Shown here: positions 40,356 through 52,239 of the stretch, piece by piece
Layout: the number at the start of each line of letters is the position of its first letter
Numbering within the stretch: the stretch's first letter is position 1
Assembly: GCF_009389715.1 (NCBI RefSeq)
Contig: NC_052395.1
Span: 23,144,915-23,208,914, forward strand
Reading direction: 5' to 3'
Length of the DNA: 64,000 bases
Source of the DNA: Phoenix dactylifera
Taxonomy: Eukaryota > Streptophyta > Magnoliopsida > Arecales > Arecaceae
Translations under genes and position numbers: made by a program
Notes under the pieces: generated by a model
What the model saw: only the letters and a program-made list of their open reading frames with translations
What the model was told of the DNA's origin: nothing
Database searches by the model: none

Positions 40356-40722
40356 TGTTTTTCCTCTTTAGGTTTACTTTATACTCTTTATTCAGTCTAA
40401 TTTAAGTTTGCATTACCTTGAACATACTTTGGTACTCGGGATTTTCTGTTTCAGCTGTTATCTGGCTTTCCATGCTATGATTCTTGCATTATGGTTCGAT
40501 GCGAATGCCATCGTTTTGCATAGCTTGATTTCTTGTATCTGGACTCCATTTATTAAGATGACTATCAATGATGGCATCATTTTTGCATGCTACTAAGTTT
40601 TAATTGTCTTCCATGCTATTTTTGGGTAAATGTTTATGATATATCTGATTTTTGTTCTTTCGATTTCGAGGTGGCTAGCCCACCCGTGATAAAACTGCTT
40701 AGTGTTACTAACATCTTGTTGA

Positions 40723-41028
<306 letters not shown>

Positions 41029-41861
41029 TAGTAAGTGTTGACTTTTTTAATTTTTCGTTTCTGAATAATTAGTGGAAAGATGTCCAATCCAGAACTATTC
41101 TGATATCTGTCTTGAATTATAAGTATGTCCTCGTGGAGAAAAATCTAATGCCTTCTTAATTTCGTTATGGTAGTGGGTATATGGCACCAGAATATGCCTT
41201 GCATGGGCTCTTCTCCACCAAATCAGATGTTTTCAGTTATGGCGTACTAGTTTTGGAGATTGTGACTGGGCGGAGGAATAGTGGATTCCAGGGATCTGAG
41301 AATTCTTCAGACCTTCTTAGCTATGTAAGCATTCTTCAGATCTTCTTAGCTATCTGACTTGCCCATGCCTGCCAAAGAAAAAGGAAAAGGAAAAAAAAAA
41401 CATAGGTTGATCTACTGCTCTCAGTAGCCTCCCATCTTGTTAGCATTTGAAATCCTCTAAACCTATTCTTTGAACAGGTCTGGCGACACTGGAATGAAGG
41501 AACAGCATCACAAGTGATCGACCAGAGTCTAGATGATCAGTATCAACTACCAGAAGTACTGAGGTGCATTCACATCGGGCTACTCTGCGTCCTGGAAGAG
41601 CCAGCAGAGAGACCCGAGATAGCAACAGTCATTCTTATGCTCAGAAGTTACTTTATCACTCTTCAAGCTCCATCAGCACCTGCCTCCTTTATAAGAAGTG
41701 ATACAAGCGGTGAGACAGAGGTGCTCGACAGGGATGTGAGGACTGGTTTATCAGGAAGGGAGAGCTCCAGTGGAAGCACAACAAGAAAATCAAGGAGGAC
41801 AGGAAAATCAAGTCCAGCCTCAGTGAATGAAGCCACAATCACGGAGATGGAACCACGATAG

Positions 41862-42690
41862 AGGTGTGTAGTTGATAGATATAATTGCATCTTTGGGCAT
41901 TAGTTGACGTTAATATTTTTTCTCTGTCACTTGTGTTGTATGATATATATGGTCTATTCTGGATATCATCCGGAGGACCGGAGGATGGCATGATATTGGA
42001 AATCTATGGGAACTTTATAGAGATCACAGCTTGGAACTTGATTTGTTATCCACTGCGATGGGAGTAATGTCTTACAAGCATTATACAGTTTGATGGGCAA
42101 CCTAACATTATTTGGATTCTATTTGGATAAAGAAGCCCCTGCTCTTTATGCTTGAAAAATCGGGCTTATAAATATATGGGATCCAGCTAATAGCATATAG
42201 ACCATGTATTCTTGTTGATTTGTCCAGACCACACTGATAGGGCTAAACTTCCTGCTATGTTATGTGCAATATATCATATATGTGATCCACACATTTCTCC
42301 TAATTAACAAATGCTATGTTGGAAAAATTCCTGGTATGGGCACGTAGTTTTACTTTGTCTAAGCTTACATGCAGATCAAATTATAATTTGCAAAATCTAA
42401 ATTTAACTAGGGTAGAATTATTATGTTTCTTGATTCATGATCTATACTTGTTTTGGTGTTAAAAGACTTGGTGTGTTTCTTTTCTTTTTTCTTTCGTTTC
42501 TTTTTTTGTTTCACAAAATGGATAGACCTGCCACTTAAGGTTAAGGCCTCATGCATGGACGAGGAATCTGTAAAATCATATTTTGTTAATCATTTATTTT
42601 TATTTAAAAATTGTGATCGTGATTGAAAGCAATATAATAAAAATAATGAACTTGAACATTATTTGTTGTCTTAGTATAATCCATATAATT
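41862..42690 (+). other. CRK-4 3' flank
   Basis: It matches 25071-25370 and then, more loosely, 1-500 and 19170-19800 in the same order. It includes one unit of the '..attgtgat.gtgattgaaa' repeat. Confidence 0.75.
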
Positions 42691-42734
42691 TGATTTTTTA
42701 ATTATTTCCCATTTAGAATGCTAATTATTTATTT

Positions 42735-42856
42735 TTGGGGATTTGTTCTGCTTGTATAGCAGGTGTAGTGTTTGTCTCTACCACTCTTTTGTTCTCATTT
42801 CATTATTTTAATCAAATGCGGGGTGGATTTTCCGTCACTTACCCAAAAAAAAAAAA
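42735..42856 (+). mobile_element. 3' tail of a LINE, severely 5'-truncated
   Basis: The stretch ends 'ggattttccgtcacttaccc' followed by a run of about 13 A, the form of an L1 3' UTR with poly(A). I see no clear target duplication. Confidence 0.5.
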
Positions 42857-43330
42857 ATCTCTCCTCTGTTTTGTTCTTGGATAAGATATTCATGTGGCTG
42901 ATTTTGTAACATGTCATTGGCTAAGCTCTACAGAAGATATGATACTTAGAAATTGACATGGTACACATAAAATTAAAGAATTCATCTAGATGTTCCTTCT
43001 TCTTTTTTGGTCAATGAATTCATCCAGTTTTCGTTTGTTACGGGCGGTCTTTTGTTTCTTTCGTGGATTTTTAAACGTACGCTTTCAATTTATCCGCCAG
43101 CTGCATGCGCTCTAGTGAAGTCCGGATTACCAGCCCAACTGGGAATCTGCATGGCCTTCGGAATAACACGCGCGTGAACAGGACGTGCCTGCAATATATT
43201 AGTAGGTTCATTGGAGCTCTACAGAGAAACTGAGTTACTTGCACACCACATCCCAAGATCTTTCGCATATTCTTAAATAGCTTATGGTTAAATATAGCAA
43301 GAAAATTTACATCCAAATTTTCGGCAAATA
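42857..43330. other. no gene recognised
   Basis: Mixed sequence without open frames of note. Confidence 0.5.
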
Positions 43331-43332
43331 AG

Positions 43333-43762
43333 TTAGAACTCGTTTGGTTTGCAAAAAAAGAAGAAAAAAAGTGTGGCCAATGAAAAAACAAAGAAAGGCT
43401 TTTTGTTTGGTTGAAATTTTAAAAAAAATAAATGAAAAAGTAACATTTCCATGAAAAATAAGATTTTATATTTTATGGAAAAAAAATTCATGAGAAGCAT
43501 AAAAAACGATTTTTTTACCGGTCAGAAATTGAATTTTTTTTTTTTCAAAACTACCATGAAGCCATCAAAATTTTTGAATAAAATCTTTTTCTTTATTAAG
43601 GATATAATATTTGCTAAACCAAACATAAGTCACTCTAAAATGGCTATTTTTATATGGTCTACCAAATATGTCAAAATTATTTTTTTTAGATATTATATTT
43701 TTTAAAATCAGCTTCATAAAAAAATATTTTAATAAAAAAAATTTCATGAACCAAACTAGCCG
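43333..43762. mobile_element. Tourist-like MITE, degraded relative of 21978-22438
   Basis: It begins gaactcgtttggtttgcaaa after TTA and ends tttcatgaaccaaactagcc; the centre repeats the word order of the CRK-2 MITE with many changes. The right border and the second TTA are unclear. Confidence 0.65.
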
Positions 43763-43910
43763 TTCGAGTCATAATGTTGCACTGAGAAAGGCATTGCCTC
43801 AGTTACGATGCCACTTGATGTGATCTTCTCTATTTTCACTTTGTTTGCTTCCTCTTAACGGGGAGCTGTACATAGATCTCATTGGCCAAAAATTGAACAA
43901 GAAGACTTTA

Positions 43911-45012
43911 GGCTCTGTTTGAGGGAGTTGTTAATAGTAGAGCTTTTGGAAGTAGAACTGTTGAAAGTAGAGTTGTCTGAAGCAGAACGTTTATAAAAAA
44001 CTGTTTGTTGTTTGGTAACTACATTTCTAAAGTGCTGTGGCACTTTAACATGTATTTAGTAAACAAACTGAGAAAGTATTTTTGTGTGACAAAATGACCA
44101 TAAAGAACATTACCAGTATTATACAACAGAGCATAATAAAATATAATATGTATTAATACATAAATATATGATATAGTATAATATTAATATAATATAATAT
44201 AATATTATTATAATATAGTACTATAACATTATGTATTATAGAATAATAATTTAATATAATATTAAAATATTTAACATAACATATCAATATATTATGATAT
44301 AATGTAATATAATATTATATTTATAGTATAATACAATAATAAATATATAAAATATTATAATTATTAGTGTAAATTAATTTTTAATCCTTCTAATGACCAT
44401 TTATCTCTCTAACAAATTTTCTAGCTAGGTGATAAAATTGGTTAACTCATTACTAATATTTATTTTTATTTATTTATTTAGATCAGATTTTTTGCCACTC
44501 ACTCATTATTTTCATTTTTTATTTTATTTATTTATTTGCTTATTTATTATTTTATTTCATTGAAATATAAAGGGATCGCCGGCCATGGGTAGTGGCTGGT
44601 ATGGTGGGTGCCACCGTGGGCAACCACGAGCTTCCAAAACAAAAAAGAAGAGAAAAAAGAAGAAGAAGACGAAGAAGAAGGAACAGAGGCGGTGGCGTTG
44701 AGAGGAAGAAGAAGATGGAGAGGGGGAGGGAGAGGATGGGTGAGAGAGGAAGAGGCGGGATGAGGATTTTGGGGGGAAAAATGTGATTTAAATAGGGGTA
44801 TTTTGGTCCAAAAAATAGCTTCCGATAAAGCTGAAAACAACGTTTTTGGAAAGCTCCAAATTGGAGCTTCTCCCCAAAAGCTGTATTCAGCTTCCCGCAA
44901 AAGCTGAAACAGTTTTCCGAAAATTTTACCAAACACCATTTTTTATCTAAAAGTACTTTTCGAGGGCCAGAAAGTGCTTTTTGGCCATCCAAAAGCTCCC
45001 CTAAACAGGGCC
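43911..45012. mobile_element. Harbinger-type non-autonomous element, 1.1 kb
   Basis: Ends ggctctgtttgagggagttg and gctcccctaaacagggcc, with TTA on both sides (43908-43910 and 45013-45015). It is the same family as 28189-29931 but in reverse orientation, and shares the outer sequence and the AT-rich 'taatataatattaa' block. Its GC-rich part encodes no conserved protein. Confidence 0.88.
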
Positions 45013-45143
45013 TTAGTTTGATTTCCTAGACACCCTCTCTCTAGAGGCATAGGATTGGTTTCTTCGTGTTAAAATCACCACTTATCCGAACATGTGAAAT
45101 TTTTTAATAATAGAGTTAAAAGGTGCAGAAACAAAGTTCAAAC

Positions 45144-45154
45144 TCAAGACTCCT
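45144..45154. repeat. possible LINE target-site duplication, 3' side
   Basis: tcaagactcct next to the T run; compare tcaagacttct at 46138-46148 (one mismatch). Confidence 0.6.
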
Positions 45155-46137
45155 TTTTTTTTTTTTTTACTTTGGTGGGTTCATCATACAGTGCGTGTAC
45201 AAATACATCCCATAAAATCAAAAAACACAAGCTCACGGAGTACCCATAGCAGCTCCCCTTCTTCTGACCATAGAGTTTCCCAGAGTGGTGAGCCGCATAG
45301 GCAGCCACCCAGTCGGCCGCCCCGTTGGCCTTTCTAAATACATACTTGGCCTGAAAGACCACCCCATCCCTAGTCATCATCCCAATATCTCGGATCAAGA
45401 GATGGTCCGTGCTCTCGCCCCTCAGGCCCCCCTTGAACCCACTTGATTATCGTGGCTAAATCGCCCTCCACGATAACCGAACTGGCCTGCAGCACTCGCC
45501 TCATGTCAAAAACCTTCCCAGGTAGCCCGCAGCTCCGCCCTAGAAACCGACGTGTCGAACAACTGGCAGTCGCCCGCTGCCACCACCCTGGAGTGCAGGT
45601 CCCGTATAATAAAGCCCACACCTCCCCGCGTACCTCCATTCAGAACCGATCCGTCAAAATTGACCTTGAGGAAGCTCGGAGGTAGGGGCTCCCAGATGAA
45701 GAACACCATCTGAGGAGCTGCCTGAGCAGAGAGAGAATCCCAGGTGTCTCGAGCAATCAACGGTCCATCTGAAGAGGGGGTGGGACTGATCTCCACTGCC
45801 TGCACTCGAGCATACTCTGCTACAAACCTCAGTGACATCCTGCGCTCTCCAACCGTACGAGCGTTTTTTGCCAGCCAAATCTGATACGCTGTGCAAGTCG
45901 CTTTAATGACCTGACGTGTCAGCGGACTGCCTAGCTACTGTTAAATCACCTGTAGGAATTGCAACCTCTGACTCCATACCTCCTGCGGAATTCCTGCCCA
46001 CTGCCATGTCTACCTCGCCTATATACAATAAAATAGCACGTGGTCCACTGTCTCATCAGCACTGCACGTTCCGCACTCAGTGAGGACCCCCAAGCCACGC
46101 CTACTCAGCACTGCTCTCATCGGAAGGCGGTCCCATA
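45155..46137 (-). mobile_element. 5'-truncated L1-type LINE
   Basis: Reading the minus strand, it starts in zf-RVT (WDRLPMRAVLSRRGLGVLTE, then C..C..DETVDHVLF). It passes through a linker and RNase H (KVNFDGSVLNGGTRGGVGFI at about 45655, VIVEGDLATIIKWVQGG, FRKANGAADWVAAYA) and ends in a poly(A) tail seen as T at 45155-45168. Stops and a frameshift near 45500 break it. A near-perfect 11-bp duplication flanks it. The 5' truncation is typical of L1 insertions. Confidence 0.83.
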
Positions 46138-47170
46138 TCAAGACTTCTACTTTGATATCATGTCAAAATCACTACTTGTTCCAAAAACTTAAGCTAATAG
46201 AATAAGATAAATTTATTTATATATTTATAATTTTTTACACGATGAGCAATAAATTGCTTCACATGCATGACTCCCCTCTAAAATAATGCCTTATTGTCTA
46301 ATACCTTTTACCAAATAGAGTTTAGATTCTCTCCGGCTTGTACCTATACCAAACGGAGTTTAGATTCTCTCGGGTTTGGGATTTAATAAAAGAGATCTAA
46401 TCTTGCAATCACAACTATCCATGTGTTGCTCATGGATTTGCCTAAAATGAACTGTTCTAGTCTTCCATTTCTTTACACACCCAATGTTCGACCGACCACC
46501 ACCCAACAAGGTTTGATGTATCAGCTGGTATCGATACATACGGACCATACAATACTATATCATATTAATACCAAACTAATACAAGATATGAAAGCCATAC
46601 CAACATTTGATATGCCAAATTAGGTACCATACCTGACATACTTATATTGTAACAACCTGGTATCGATATAGAATTCGATCCTGATAGGGTGAACTTTGAA
46701 CCCAAAATAAACCACCAATTCAATTACTGAAAAACCTTTATTTTCATGATGCAGTACATTCAATCAAATCAAATCAAATCAAACACTCGTTTGCAACAGT
46801 ACCTAATAGTGGATTTGCAAGATGGCATCATACTAGCAGATTCTTACAGGTAAAGGACCTACCATGTTTATAATAAAGTTACTCTCTATTATAGTTTGTG
46901 ACATTTGTGTTTTTCCTTAAATTTATTTCAGATGATGAGAAACCATCTATATCACCTAGTTATCATATATTTTTGTTACCCTTTATTAAAATATTCAAAA
47001 GAATTGTCATATGCTACGTTCTTCTTGAAATAAATTGTCATTTTGAATAATATGGAAAAACAAAATTATCAATTGGAGAGCACTGATCATTAAGTGACCG
47101 TAGAGAATTTTTGCTGCTTATTTATCAAAGCCAATAATTTATAAAGTCGCAAAAAAATGTGAAGCCATAT
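46138..47170. other. no gene recognised
   Basis: The first 60 bases (tgatatcatgtcaaaatcacta...) resemble the start of a LTR beside a decayed Met-tRNA primer site. The rest is AT-rich with short direct repeats ('tttagattctc' twice near 46320-46363). Confidence 0.45.
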
Positions 47171-47171
47171 G

Positions 47172-47307
47172 TCAATTTACATTCACAGGCTTAGGAGCAC
47201 ATAAGTTTCCTAGAGGCTCAACAAGATTATGAATCATAACATTATAAGTAAGCCATGCCTCAATGCTATTGCAGTCAAATTTAGCAGGATCCGATCGTTT
47301 CCCTACT
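47172..47307 (-). other. possible second exon of the DUF1995 gene
   Basis: On the minus strand, gggtttcag|A precedes 136 bases that are open to TGA at 47172-47174. The DUF1995 frame has a GTGAGT donor overlapping its stop (exon end 47481). Splicing would replace the last residue and add about 44 aa (QVGKRSDPAKFDCNSIEAWL and so on). It is in phase, but this is one chance in three and I know no homologue with this tail. Confidence 0.25.
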
Positions 47308-47476
47308 CTGAAACCCATAATAGAACATACAAATATGAATACATAAACAAAACAATCATAAATCCACACGCATTAGAAATCCTATATCGAGATTGGCCAT
47401 GCGTGAGTGCAAAATGTCAGTCACTCTGGCAAACAACCAAACACCTTGCATGATACTTCAAAGAAAAAAAAAAAAC

Positions 47477-48505
47477 TCACTGCCTTGCCTTCTTTCCCGT
47501 CACATTTGATGCCAAATCTCTAAGAAACTTGACGGACTTAGTCACAAGAGAATTGGCAGCCATGAGATTATACAGAACGCTCTCCACCTCCCCGATGGAC
47601 GGCCGCCTCCTAAACCTCGAAACCACCTTCAACTCCCCCCTCTTCCCTTCCTCCTCCACCATCACCGCCCACCCTTCCCCACTCAACACCCCATCCCTCA
47701 CACACTTGAACACCACACCCCTCCTTTTGCTGAGAACTCCTTTCACCTCCAATCCCATGAACGAATACACCACGTCGAATGACCCGAGGAAGCTCCCCAT
47801 CCCCCCATGGAAATCCTTCTCCTCCTCAAACCCCCACCTGGGGTTGAACAGCACCACGGGTTTGGGATTCAGACCGTTAGTGACCGTTTTTATTTCCTCC
47901 ACCTGGGACGCCTCCGGCGCCAGAAACACCGCCAAGTCGCCAGAACTCAGGACTTCAGAAGTAACAGAACCCAAGTCCGAGTTGATGACCGAGTCGGCCG
48001 AGTTGAAAGCCCGTTGGGCGAACTCGGCTAGCTTTGGAGTGGACCAGAGGATCAGTATCTTTGGTTTGCAGCCCTTTTTGGTGACGACGGGAAAGTCTGA
48101 GAAGAAGTCGAAGGCGAGTTGGGTGACTGAGTCGGACGACTCATCGAGGACCGGAATCTCGACTCGGTACCTGGGCTGGCGCTGCTTCTTTAGCTTTCTG
48201 GTTGGGAGGGGGAGCGGGTTGCTGAGGGGCTTCTGCAAGGTGGTGGAGAGGCAGGTCTTGGCCTGGGAGATGGCTTCTTCTTTGGTGAAGGGTGGGGAGT
48301 AGGAGGAGGAAGAGAGCTCTTGGGCTGGGGGAAAAGAGCTGGTAGTCAGTCTGCGTAAAGGCTTTTGTGAGAGAGGGAGGTGAGGGTGTTGTGTATGAGG
48401 AATGGAATGAGATGGAGAGAGAAGGGTCTTGAAGCTTGGGAATGGAGGTGGGGATCTGAGAGTAGTTTGAGGAGTATGGAGTTTGAGGAGATTGGAGGCC
48501 GACAT
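47477..48505 (-). CDS. LPA3: DUF1995 plastid protein, LPA3-like
   Basis: 342 aa in one exon from ATG 48505. The first 65 residues are Ser/Thr/Pro-rich and basic, as in a chloroplast transit peptide. The rest follows the DUF1995 fold family: FTKEEAISQAKTCLSTTLQK (about residue 73), RYRVEIPV, DFFSDFPVV, ILILWSTPKLAEFA, DLAVFLAPE, LFNPRW and VYSFMGLEVKGVLSKRRGVV, ending VLYNLMAANSLVTKSVKFLR. I recall that Arabidopsis LPA3, needed for photosystem II assembly in the chloroplast, has this domain and a similar C-terminus. The specific LPA3 assignment is an inference; other DUF1995 proteins exist. GC-rich composition and no defects suggest a working gene. The stop codon overlaps a good GTGAGT donor. 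Confidence 0.8.
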   Translation of the reverse strand: MSASNLLKLHTPQTTLRSPPPFPSFKTLLSPSHSIPHTQHPHLPLSQKPLRRLTTSSFPPAQELSSSSYSPPFTKEEAISQAKTCLSTTLQKPLSNPLPLPTRKLKKQRQPRYRVEIPVLDESSDSVTQLAFDFFSDFPVVTKKGCKPKILILWSTPKLAEFAQRAFNSADSVINSDLGSVTSEVLSSGDLAVFLAPEASQVEEIKTVTNGLNPKPVVLFNPRWGFEEEKDFHGGMGSFLGSFDVVYSFMGLEVKGVLSKRRGVVFKCVRDGVLSGEGWAVMVEEEGKRGELKVVSRFRRRPSIGEVESVLYNLMAANSLVTKSVKFLRDLASNVTGKKARQ

Positions 48506-48519
48506 TATAAACTAGCAAC

Positions 48520-51500
48520 GAGGGTAAGCAAAACGGAGTCGATCCTTTCTTCCGGAATTGGAGGTCGGATGGATATCATCCATTATTGCCCACAACCCAA
48601 TGGCTAATATTGCATTTCAGCCTCGGGCGTCCATATGCGGCTAAGATGTCATCCTGACCATCCTTTTGATGGAGCTCATTACATCATAAATGGTCCAGTA
48701 TCAACAAGGGTGACTGCTATTTCGCTTGCTGGGACACCTTGTACATGCTGCTCTTAATCCCAAGCGATGAACATGACAAGAATCAGGAAGCTTAGATTTT
48801 ATCTAAATTTATCTAGGAGCAATATATGATTCAAATTTATATTAAAATAGCGCTGGGCAGCAACAGAGTCTGTTAAAGCTAGTGAATTAATATAAATTTC
48901 ATTACTTTTGCATAGATCAATTTACAATTCTTTTCAAATTATCCAAATTCCTTCTGCACTTATATACGATTGATTCACCACAATTGCTTACAACATTTCA
49001 AATCCCCCTTTAACATTCTACCAAAAATATCCCCCCTTTGCCAGATTATGTTCGGAACTCAGACCTCTGACTACGAGTCGGATTTCTGTCACGATCCTCT
49101 TTTTTCCGGAACAAGAATACTAGGCAAAGAGCCTAATAATTTTCATATAAAACACCAGCTTAACACTTTGCCACCAAATTCTGGTGACATACAATACTCA
49201 GCATCACTCCATAAACCAAGCATCACAGGAGTTGCATTCAGGATGGGGGTAGCAACAGTATTGCCACCAAATTTCTACCAAATTCTGCTGACACACAATA
49301 CTCAGCATCACTCCATAAGCCAAGACTCACAGGCGTTGTACTCAGGATGGGGGTAGCAACAGTATTTTTTCAGTCTGGCAACTTCCTCCTAGGGTTAAAC
49401 CTGATGGAGAATGCAGCTCTTGAGGAAATTGGACATATACTAGTATGGTGCAGATTTAATCAATACCGATTAGGTTTTGCTGAACCAATTGGAATTCTCA
49501 AGATCAAATCCTAACATTCCTTTTTAACACATGATTGGGTGCGCCAATCTCCTCAATTTCGGTCCACCCCATGAAGTTTGCAATGTGTGCCTACTTCTGT
49601 CAACCAACACAAAACAAATACCCTGGCATTATTGAGGTGTTCTCCATCACATGTTACTAATTAAACTATGGACCAAAGCTACATGATCATAACCTACAAA
49701 TTCAAACCTCTCTAATTTTCCTTGTGCAGCGATCAAAATTATCTAAGCATACAGTAAGTGCATAGACAACAAGAACAAACAATAAGTGCAAGCAAACGTG
49801 TTGATCAAGTTGCAGAGGTGCGAGTCTGAGCCATCTGGCAACAAAGTTAGCTCTGATCATCCTGCTCAAGGCCTCTGATTGATACGCCACTACAAAGTGA
49901 GCTCTTGCTTGTCAAGCATACAAGCCAGATGAACTTCTAGAGAATATTACTATGCATGAAAAAACTAGGAAATTATCTCAATCTCATTCCTTATCGGATG
50001 AAGCATTTTCTCCAATACACCCTGCATCTCTAAGACATCACACCAGATGATTGTATAGCTTGCAAAAGTTTGATCCATGTTGGCAATCTCTATAGCATTG
50101 GGTGCTTAATTTTTGGCCACACCGGCATGTTTTAATTCCTTATACACCTTAATCTCAAATATAAATCACCTAGAACTACTGAACTGTATACAACTCATCT
50201 AATATATATCTTTGGCAGAGTCAATAACAAGGTCTCGTTTCTTGTCTCATCTAGGAACTGCAATCCCATGCCGATCGCTTAACCATGATCAACTTTTAAG
50301 ATTATCATCGACATGACTCCAGGAAATTCACAGCACCGACTGCTGAATTTCTCAAATACGGTTGCAACCACTTTGCAAATGATGCATCACTGCATCAGCA
50401 TAATCAAAAAGGAAATGATGACATAGAAGCAAGAACATCTCCCTAATAAACACACCATCTAAGTGCCCAGGCAGCAGAGCTGCTTCTTTGGTCCAATAAG
50501 TGATGACGCCTTAACAGAGAAAAAGGAACACTAGCCCAAGGACAGGGAAGGAAACCAACGAGATGATGGCTAGAAATTTCCAAAGCAAACAGAAGTGAAT
50601 CTAATATGAATCAAACTACAAGGGCAGTTCCCATGGTCTTCTTAAGGGAATGATAACTGGGCAATAACATTTGGACAGATATCATCTCTTCTATATATAG
50701 AGTCATGAATTTACAGTCAAATTACAAAATATTTGTAACTTCCTACTATGGGCTGACCCTAAAATTCATATGACACAATTATAAGTAGGTATTCAATATG
50801 CAATATCACAATAACCAATATTGAAAATACAACCTTTATTTTGTCAATACGAAAAACTGGAATTTTTCCTATAAAATAGGGGGAAAGAAGAAAAATCATC
50901 CATCAGTACCAATCATAACATCTGATCATTCTGCACAACCATCAATCTTTTCATCATCAGCAAACATAGTTATTTACCAAAAAAAGACTATGCAGTTGCA
51001 AAAGTGAACAAACCTGCACCAACAAATCCTACAAAATAAGTAAAGAACTGTTTGAGAATGCTCAAGTAAATGCACCGCTTACTCTAACAAAAATGCACTT
51101 CAATGGTGTAACCAGATTCTGTTCCTCAAGTGCATACCTAGCCCAACCATTTAGTGCTGTGTTTCGGAACACCAGCTTGATACAACATCAATAGACATTT
51201 ATCATACGGTTTCACCACCCGGTAACCAAACGTGCTAGAACCAAAAATAAATCGAACGCCCTTAGTCTCAACACCAAGAGTGCCGACTTCTCATTTAAAA
51301 TTCCAAGATACAGGCATATTAAATTTTGCACAACAGTTATTTATAAGATCAGGGTTTCCATCATAAAGCATGACTACAAGTTTGGAACATGATCATGATA
51401 TCAGCTTCAACACTTTCCCCTATAAAACATTATATTATTTCTTGATGAGTTTTCTCCTGTTAAATTAGTCCCAGTACCAAGGGGGGATAGGGTGGAGTAC

Positions 51501-51750
51501 TTCACATTTCCAACATATCAGGAAAATTAAGTCGAACAACGCAAAGTTTCATATTTTCAAGAAATTGGTCCATCAGTTAAGAAAGATTTAATAAAAATCA
51601 AGCCAAAATCGAATTTCGCATCACCAAAGAAGGAAACCCTAACAATTTGACCCACAAACTACGTATCCTTATGCACAAATCATCGTCAGTAATCTTAAAA
51701 TTTCACATTCTTTTTCCATTAAAAAAGAGATAGAATTCTGAGTCCTTTTT
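48520..51750. other. 3.2 kb without a recognised gene
   Basis: Mostly AT-rich. A 93/104-bp tandem pair is at 49170-49366. No exon-like frames; part of it could be the 3' UTR or introns of the 104-aa gene. Confidence 0.5.
49170..49366. repeat. tandem pair, 93 and 104 bp
   Basis: Unit 1 49170-49262 and unit 2 49263-49366 share 'caatactcagcatcactcc' and 'aggatgggggtagcaacagt'; unit 2 has an 11-bp insertion repeating 'ccaaatt'. Confidence 0.85.
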
Positions 51751-51766
51751 CAAGATGTACCAACAA

Positions 51767-52081
51767 TCAGAAGACTATCCGGAACTGAGGGGCGTCGGAC
51801 CCGGCGGCCGGGATGATCTCCCACCGACAGGGCTCGAGCTCGTCGGAGACCGGGCAGTACCCGGCCAGCGTCACGTTGTCGCCGGAGGCCGACGCCGAAC
51901 CAAACTCGAACACCGTCACGTCCAACGGACGCCGCACCTCCACCGCCCCGTTCATCCCGGGGGCCTCCTCCGCCGGTGCCGTCGGTTTCCTGCTGCCGGG
52001 GACCCTCGCGTCGCCCTTCGCCGCCGGTGGCGGTGCAGGCGACGGCGCGCCCTTTCCCTTCCACCAGGATAGCAACCCCAT
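51767..52081 (-). CDS. conserved 104-aa small plant protein, unknown function
   Basis: The frame starts MGLLSWWKGKGAPSPAPPPA at 52081. It has a Pro/Ala-rich basic linker to about residue 40. A conserved-looking core follows, VEVRRPLDVTVFEFGSASAS, then GDNVTLAGYCPVSDELEPCR and WEIIPAAGSDAPQFRIVF, ending at the stop. I recall small proteins with the same MGLLSWWKGK start and the ending WEI.P..G.DAPQFR.VF in other monocots; none has an assigned job. There is no signal peptide or TM segment; a Gly-2 after Met could be a myristoylation site but the following residues do not fit well. The longer overlapping frames on both strands are shadows. The upstream region (52082-52240) is purine-rich, as in a 5' UTR. 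Confidence 0.75.
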   Translation of the reverse strand: MGLLSWWKGKGAPSPAPPPAAKGDARVPGSRKPTAPAEEAPGMNGAVEVRRPLDVTVFEFGSASASGDNVTLAGYCPVSDELEPCRWEIIPAAGSDAPQFRIVF

Positions 52082-52239
52082 GGCTCGTGCAAGGGAGAGA
52101 GAGAGGGCCGGAGATGGCTAGGCTTAGGGTTTTGGACGGACCGTCCAAAGTTCAGAGAGAGGATAAAAAGGCCCCTTACTTGAACGGGAACCGTATTGGG
52201 GAATCTAAGAATCTACGGAACCATATATAGGAAAATACA

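Noticed and set aside
47529-48302. 257-aa plus-strand frame
   Set aside because: It is antisense to the DUF1995 gene and has no similarity of its own.
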